Origin: CAZUZS01 sp964624795
GTDB lineage: Bacteria > Calditrichota > Calditrichia > RBG-13-44-9
Assembly: GCA_964624795.1 (NCBI GenBank)
Contig: CAZUZS010000020.1
Coordinates: 5,103 to 69,102, forward strand
Length of the DNA: 64,000 nt
Reading direction: 5' to 3'
The position numbers and the translations under genes were made by a program. The notes below the pieces were generated by a model that saw nothing but the letters and a program-made list of their open reading frames with translations, was not told the origin of the DNA and did not search any database. Positions 60,502 to 64,000 of this stretch are shown here, piece after piece (the first letter of the stretch is position 1; each line of letters starts with the position of its first letter).

Positions 60502-61332
60502 TTAATTCTCAACCGGAATTACTTCAATCTCAAAAAGTTTACACCAGAATTTTCCTGTAACAAATAACCGGTCAGCTACCGGATCGTATGCAATTCCATT
60601 CAAAACATCAACCGGTTGCGGGCAGGCGGTCGGGCTCAAAAGTACCTTTAAATCAATCCACCCGGTTACCTGCCCTGATTCCAACGAAATAATGGCAATT
60701 CTATCAGTCTGCCACACATTGGCATAAATCTCCCCTTTTACATATTCCAGCTCGTTGAGCCGGTAAACCGGAACGCCATTGTCCTGAACCTGGAGGCTGC
60801 CGGTTTCCCGGAAGGTAAGTGTATCCAGGAAATGCAGGGTCGGTGTTCCGTCACTCATTATCAGCCGATTTCCGTCAAATGTAATTCCCCACCCTTCGGT
60901 GGGGTATGAGAACTCGCCGATTTTATCGAAACTGTTTTTGTCGTAAATAAAACCGGTGTGGGATAGCCAGGTAAGCTGGATAAGTCTATTCCCAACCAGA
61001 GTTGTTCCCTCCCCAAAATATTGAGACGGCAAATTTATACTCTTTAATATTTGCCCGCTTTCCAAATCCACTTTTCGAAGCGTAGACTGTCCAAAAAGGC
61101 CGGTTCCTTCATACAGCACATTGTCGTTATAAATCAAGCCCTGGGTAAAGGCATCAGGATCGTGGGGAAATGTATTTAAAATGCGATAAGTGAAATTTCT
61201 GATTTTTGAAGGAGGCTCGTTTTGTCCGCCGTCGGTCGACGATTTGTGACAGCTCAAAAAAGTGAGCAGCCCAAGTGCGAGAAAAAATACAAAAGAACTA
61301 ATATTATGTATCTTAATAAAAGTATTTCTCAT
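60502..61332 (-). CDS. Glutaminyl-peptide cyclotransferase (glutaminyl cyclase), lipoprotein
   Basis: Converts N-terminal glutamine of exported proteins to pyroglutamate. The 276-residue protein is a five-bladed beta-propeller of the plant/bacterial QC type: FPHDPDAFTQGLIYNDNVLYEGTGLFGQSTLR, PSQYFGEGTTLVGNRLIQLTW, EGWGITFDGNRLIMSDGTPTL, NELEYVKGEIYANVWQTD and VLNGIAYDPVADRLFVTGK. The leader ends LLTFLSC, a lipobox, so it is anchored in the membrane facing the periplasm. The start at 61332 gives a normal leader; a longer reading upstream does not. It is divergent from typA. Its substrates may be the Gln-start proteins listed in the findings. Confidence 0.9.
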   Translation of the reverse strand: MRNTFIKIHNISSFVFFLALGLLTFLSCHKSSTDGGQNEPPSKIRNFTYRILNTFPHDPDAFTQGLIYNDNVLYEGTGLFGQSTLRKVDLESGQILKSINLPSQYFGEGTTLVGNRLIQLTWLSHTGFIYDKNSFDKIGEFSYPTEGWGITFDGNRLIMSDGTPTLHFLDTLTFRETGSLQVQDNGVPVYRLNELEYVKGEIYANVWQTDRIAIISLESGQVTGWIDLKVLLSPTACPQPVDVLNGIAYDPVADRLFVTGKFWCKLFEIEVIPVEN

Positions 61333-61429
61333 CTTAACAGCAACAATTTTTAATATGAGAAAGTTTAGGAGAAAATTCGGCTTATTGCAAGCCATCAAAT
61401 TTTGAACGAAGCGTAAATCAAAATACAGC

Positions 61430-61457
61430 TTGACAATCATACTATTTATTCTATACC
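61430..61457 (+). promoter_or_regulatory. Sigma70 promoter of typA
   Basis: TTGACA (61430-61435) and TATACC (61452-61457) are 16 bases apart, about 37 bases before the GTG start of typA. Confidence 0.65.
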
Positions 61458-61493
61458 TTTGCCGCCTTTTAATTAACAAGATTTGGAGAACAT

Positions 61494-63299
61494 GTGTCAG
61501 AGATTCGAAATATAGCAATAATTGCCCATGTGGATCATGGGAAAACCACCCTGGTGGATCAACTTTTAAAACAATGCCATATTTTCCGCCAAAATCAGGT
61601 AGTTCGGGAGCGATTCCTGGATTCCAACGATCTGGAGCGGGAGCGTGGCATTACAATTCTCTCAAAGAATATCAGCATTCCCTATAAAGAAGCGAAGATC
61701 AACCTGATTGACACCCCCGGCCATGCCGATTTTGGGGGGGAGGTGGAGCGCGTACTCAAGATGGCCGACGGCGTGCTCCTGCTGGTTGACTCCTTCGAAG
61801 GCCCCATGCCGCAGACGCGCTTCGTCCTGGAGAAGGCGCTGCGCCTGCATCTGAAGCCTATTCTCGTCATCAACAAAATGGACAGACCGGACAGCCGGCC
61901 GGATGAAGTTTTGGATGAAGTCTACGACCTGTTTATCGAGCTGGGAGCGGATGAGGAGCAATTGGAATTCCCGGTCATTTATGCCAGCGCCCGCGAAGGA
62001 TGGGCGGTCTCGGATCCAACCGATACCAGGTCGAACATGACGGCGCTGCTGGATTCCATGTTGGAACATATTCCAGCGCCGCGCCAGCTCAATAGTTTCA
62101 CGCAGATCCAGATCACCAGCCTGGATTACAACGATTATGTAGGACGCATCGGCATTGGCAGGGTATACCGCGGACTGTTGGATATAAATGACAGTCTGAG
62201 CATCATCAAGCGGGATGGCTCTGTACGGCAGATCTCCCCCAAACAGCTTTTTGTTTTTGAGGGACTTGAGCGGCGCAAAGTGTCGCAGGTGGAGTGCGGC
62301 GACATATGCGCAATCGTTGGAATCGAAGACATTGATATAGGGGATACTTTGGCCGATTCGGAACACCCCGAACCGCTGCCGGTCATCTCCATTGACGAGC
62401 CGACCATCAGCATGACCTTCACGGTCAACAACTCTCCTTTCTATGGAAAGGAAGGGAAATATGTCACTTCCCGCCATCTTCGCGAGCGGCTTTTTAAGGA
62501 ATTGCAGCAAAATGTCGCTCTGCGATTGCAGGAGACCGGCTCGCCGGATACCTACAAGGTTTCCGGACGGGGAATTCTGCACCTCTCCATTTTAATCGAA
62601 AATATGCGTAGAGAAGGATATGAATTGCAGGTGGGTCAACCGAAGGTCATTTACAAGGAAATTCACGGCAGAAAAGCCGAACCGATTGAGATTCTGGTTG
62701 TGGATGTGCCTACCGAATATTCCGGAAAGGTCATCGAGATCGTGGGGCAACGGCGAGCCGAGCTGATGAAAATGGAGCCAAAAGGGAACGTCCAGCATCT
62801 CGAATTTCATATTCCCTCGCGCGGACTAATGGGGCTGCGAAACAAAATCTTAACCGCAACATCAGGCGAAGCAGTCATGCACCATCAGTTTTACCAGTAC
62901 GAATTCTTCAAGGGCGCCATTATTCACCGGCAAACCGGTGTGCTGATTTCCATGGCAGACGGACCGGCAACCGGCTATGCCATCGACTCGCTGCAGGACC
63001 GGGGACGTTTCTTTATTGATCCCGGGGAGGCTATTTACCGCGGTCAGATCGTCGGTGAGCAGAACAAGGAAAATGACATCGAAGTGAACGTTCAGCGTGA
63101 AAAGAAGTTAACCAACATGCGGGCGGCGGGAAGCGACAAAGCAATCCGGATTATTCCTGCGGTGAAATTTTCGCTGGAGGAAGCACTGGAGTTTATCAAC
63201 GAAGATGAGTTGGTGGAGATCACGCCCAAATCCATTCGCATGCGCAAAATGCATCTCGATCCCAACGAGCGAAAACGGTTCAATCTGGGCAAAATGTAA
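61494..63299 (+). CDS. typA: Translational GTPase TypA/BipA
   Basis: A 601-residue ribosome-binding GTPase involved in 50S assembly and stress. G1 AHVDHGKTT, the switch I RGITILSKN, G3 DTPGHADFGGEV, G4 INKMDRPDS, then EF-G-like domains and the TypA-specific C-terminus (HHQFYQYEFFKGAIIHRQTG, DRGRFFIDPGEAIYRGQIVGE, TNMRAAGSDKAIRI) are all present. The start is a GTG with TTGGAG eight bases upstream; its length matches E. coli BipA. Confidence 0.96.
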   Translation: MSEIRNIAIIAHVDHGKTTLVDQLLKQCHIFRQNQVVRERFLDSNDLERERGITILSKNISIPYKEAKINLIDTPGHADFGGEVERVLKMADGVLLLVDSFEGPMPQTRFVLEKALRLHLKPILVINKMDRPDSRPDEVLDEVYDLFIELGADEEQLEFPVIYASAREGWAVSDPTDTRSNMTALLDSMLEHIPAPRQLNSFTQIQITSLDYNDYVGRIGIGRVYRGLLDINDSLSIIKRDGSVRQISPKQLFVFEGLERRKVSQVECGDICAIVGIEDIDIGDTLADSEHPEPLPVISIDEPTISMTFTVNNSPFYGKEGKYVTSRHLRERLFKELQQNVALRLQETGSPDTYKVSGRGILHLSILIENMRREGYELQVGQPKVIYKEIHGRKAEPIEILVVDVPTEYSGKVIEIVGQRRAELMKMEPKGNVQHLEFHIPSRGLMGLRNKILTATSGEAVMHHQFYQYEFFKGAIIHRQTGVLISMADGPATGYAIDSLQDRGRFFIDPGEAIYRGQIVGEQNKENDIEVNVQREKKLTNMRAAGSDKAIRIIPAVKFSLEEALEFINEDELVEITPKSIRMRKMHLDPNERKRFNLGKM

Positions 63300-63315
63300 G
63301 CAATCCGGGAAAAAA

Positions 63316-63771
63316 TTATTGATCGCCCTCAGGATTGTAAAGCACAACACTCTCCTGTTCATTGGCATCGTTGCGTGCCACGATAGCTTTCGCCGCCTCG
63401 GTTTGGCTCATATTCACCGGTTGGTGCGGCACATTGGGCGGAATAAAAAGAAAATCGCCCTCTTTATTAATAGTTGATTTTTTCAATCCTTTTCCATAGA
63501 GCGTTTTCACGCTCCCCTTCAGGAGATAAATGGCTGTCTCATAGCCATTGTGCAGATGCGGTTCGGCCGCACCGCCAGCCGGTATCACCACCATGTTCAT
63601 CGACAATTTTTTCGTCCCAGCGGTATCTTTCGATATCCCTACAAAATATGGCAAATGCTGGCGGGTCATGGTAGTCTCCGGCGGCCGTACCACAATGATT
63701 TCATCATCGCTTGCCAATTCGGTTGTTCCGGTTCCGTCTCCGTTGTATTCTGATTTTTCGTTATGGGACAT
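63316..63771 (-). CDS. Cupin-domain protein
   Basis: A 151-residue single cupin. The two conserved motifs are present: AEPHLHNGYETAIYLLKGSVKTLYG (His-x-His and Glu) and GDFLFIPPNVPHQPVNMSQTE (second His), giving a full metal site. It resembles uncharacterised cupins in the 'cupin domain, DUF861-like/RmlC' group; no substrate can be named. AAGGAGAAAGGAG precedes the start. It is convergent with typA, 16 bases apart. Confidence 0.8.
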   Translation of the reverse strand: MSHNEKSEYNGDGTGTTELASDDEIIVVRPPETTMTRQHLPYFVGISKDTAGTKKLSMNMVVIPAGGAAEPHLHNGYETAIYLLKGSVKTLYGKGLKKSTINKEGDFLFIPPNVPHQPVNMSQTEAAKAIVARNDANEQESVVLYNPEGDQ

Positions 63772-63909
63772 TTTGTTCTCCTTTCTCCTTGGATCTGTTA
63801 TGATGTTTAAATCTTACTTACGCTGAATAATCCTATGACATTTTTCAAGCCTTTGTACCAAACATTTAAACCGCTGAAGTGGTTCCAAATATTGGGAAAT
63901 CGGATATAT

Positions 63910-63929
63910 CACCTGGATAAATCCAGGTG
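63910..63929. repeat. Perfect inverted repeat (hairpin A)
   Basis: CACCTGGA (63910-63917) pairs with TCCAGGTG (63922-63929) around a four-base loop, in a gap with no gene at the right edge. No T run follows on either strand, so it is not a standard terminator. Confidence 0.6.
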
Positions 63930-63955
63930 TTCATTCCACGAAATATTCTTATTAA

Positions 63956-63975
63956 CACCTTGCTTTAGCGGGGTG
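63956..63975. repeat. Inverted repeat (hairpin B)
   Basis: CACCTTGCT (63956-63964) pairs with AGCGGGGTG (63967-63975), using two G-T pairs. It lies 26 bases after hairpin A and could belong to the same intergenic element. The window ends 25 bases later, so the element may continue. Confidence 0.45.
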
Positions 63976-64000
63976 GATTAAACTTATATGAACCTATAAT

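Noticed and set aside
61662..62582. A 306-codon minus-strand reading inside typA
   Set aside because: It is fully antisense to a strongly conserved GTPase, has no family resemblance and no ribosome-binding site; it is a codon-bias shadow.
1..64000. tRNA, rRNA, CRISPR, insertion sequence, integrase or toxin-antitoxin features
   Set aside because: I looked for T-loop motifs, regularly spaced repeats, transposase motifs and small paired genes and found none that could be supported; a tRNAscan or Infernal run would be decisive.

Overview
The window is one scaffold piece with a 100-base run of N at 5229-5328, so it is probably a draft or metagenome-assembled genome. Gene content points to a Gram-negative, flagellated member of the FCB superphylum outside classical Bacteroidota, most likely near Calditrichota/KSB1; this assignment is inferred from gene content, not from a phylogeny. 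Supporting traits are two CarboxypepD-reg/TonB receptors, a PorQ-type protein of the type IX secretion family, a bacterial geranylgeranylglyceryl-phosphate synthase, heptose-LPS genes, and E. coli-like sigma70 promoters (TTGACA-17-TAAAAT). No tRNA, rRNA, CRISPR array, insertion sequence or prophage was seen.

Layout. 0-5 kb: cell-surface and storage sugars on the minus strand (glycosyltransferase fragment, gmhA, GGGP synthase, gmhB, glgA, galT). 5.3-6.7 kb: an SH3-like lipoprotein and a small DUF2188 protein. 6.8-12.9 kb: a thiamine salvage locus on the minus strand. A complete TPP riboswitch with its own promoter and intrinsic terminator precedes a TonB receptor; an NAD(P)-binding protein, thiamine pyrophosphokinase and an SSS-family symporter follow. 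13.2-19.4 kb: an MFS carrier, a class-IV histone-deacetylase-like enzyme paired with an unrecognised protein with a GNAT-like motif, and RapA. 19.6-24.2 kb: response regulator, histidine kinase, TonB-family receptor. 24.4-29 kb: yigZ with a NatAB-type ABC exporter, then a polytopic membrane protein.

29.3-41 kb is the most distinctive part: a continuous minus-strand run of 14 genes. It starts from a near-perfect sigma54 (RpoN) promoter at 41002-41017 and reads HEAT-repeat protein, HDOD, a degenerate CheR, CheY, a stand-alone FlhB C-domain, a CsgG/FlgO-like lipoprotein, a second HDOD, a GAF protein, then flgF-flgG-flgA-flgH-flgI-flgJ. It links a signalling module to rod, L- and P-ring assembly. 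41.4-50.8 kb holds cell-wall and housekeeping genes (Tat-exported amidase, murI, porQ, hemerythrin, dut, a nucleosidase-like protein, a lipid kinase, miaA, mutL). 51.2-54.2 kb is a nikR-cbiM-PDGLE-cbiQ-cbiO nickel/cobalt ECF importer with NikR-like half-sites. 54.5-58 kb has two different branched-chain aminotransferases in tandem and an MFSD1-like carrier. The window ends with a hybrid histidine kinase, a glutaminyl cyclase lipoprotein, typA and a cupin.

One theme crosses loci. Five of the six clear signal-peptidase-I substrates (both TonB receptors, PorQ, FlgA, FlgH) have Gln directly after the predicted cleavage site, and a glutaminyl cyclase is encoded in the same window. This matches the Bacteroidota 'Q-rule' for N-terminal pyroglutamate and would extend it to this lineage, including to flagellar ring proteins.
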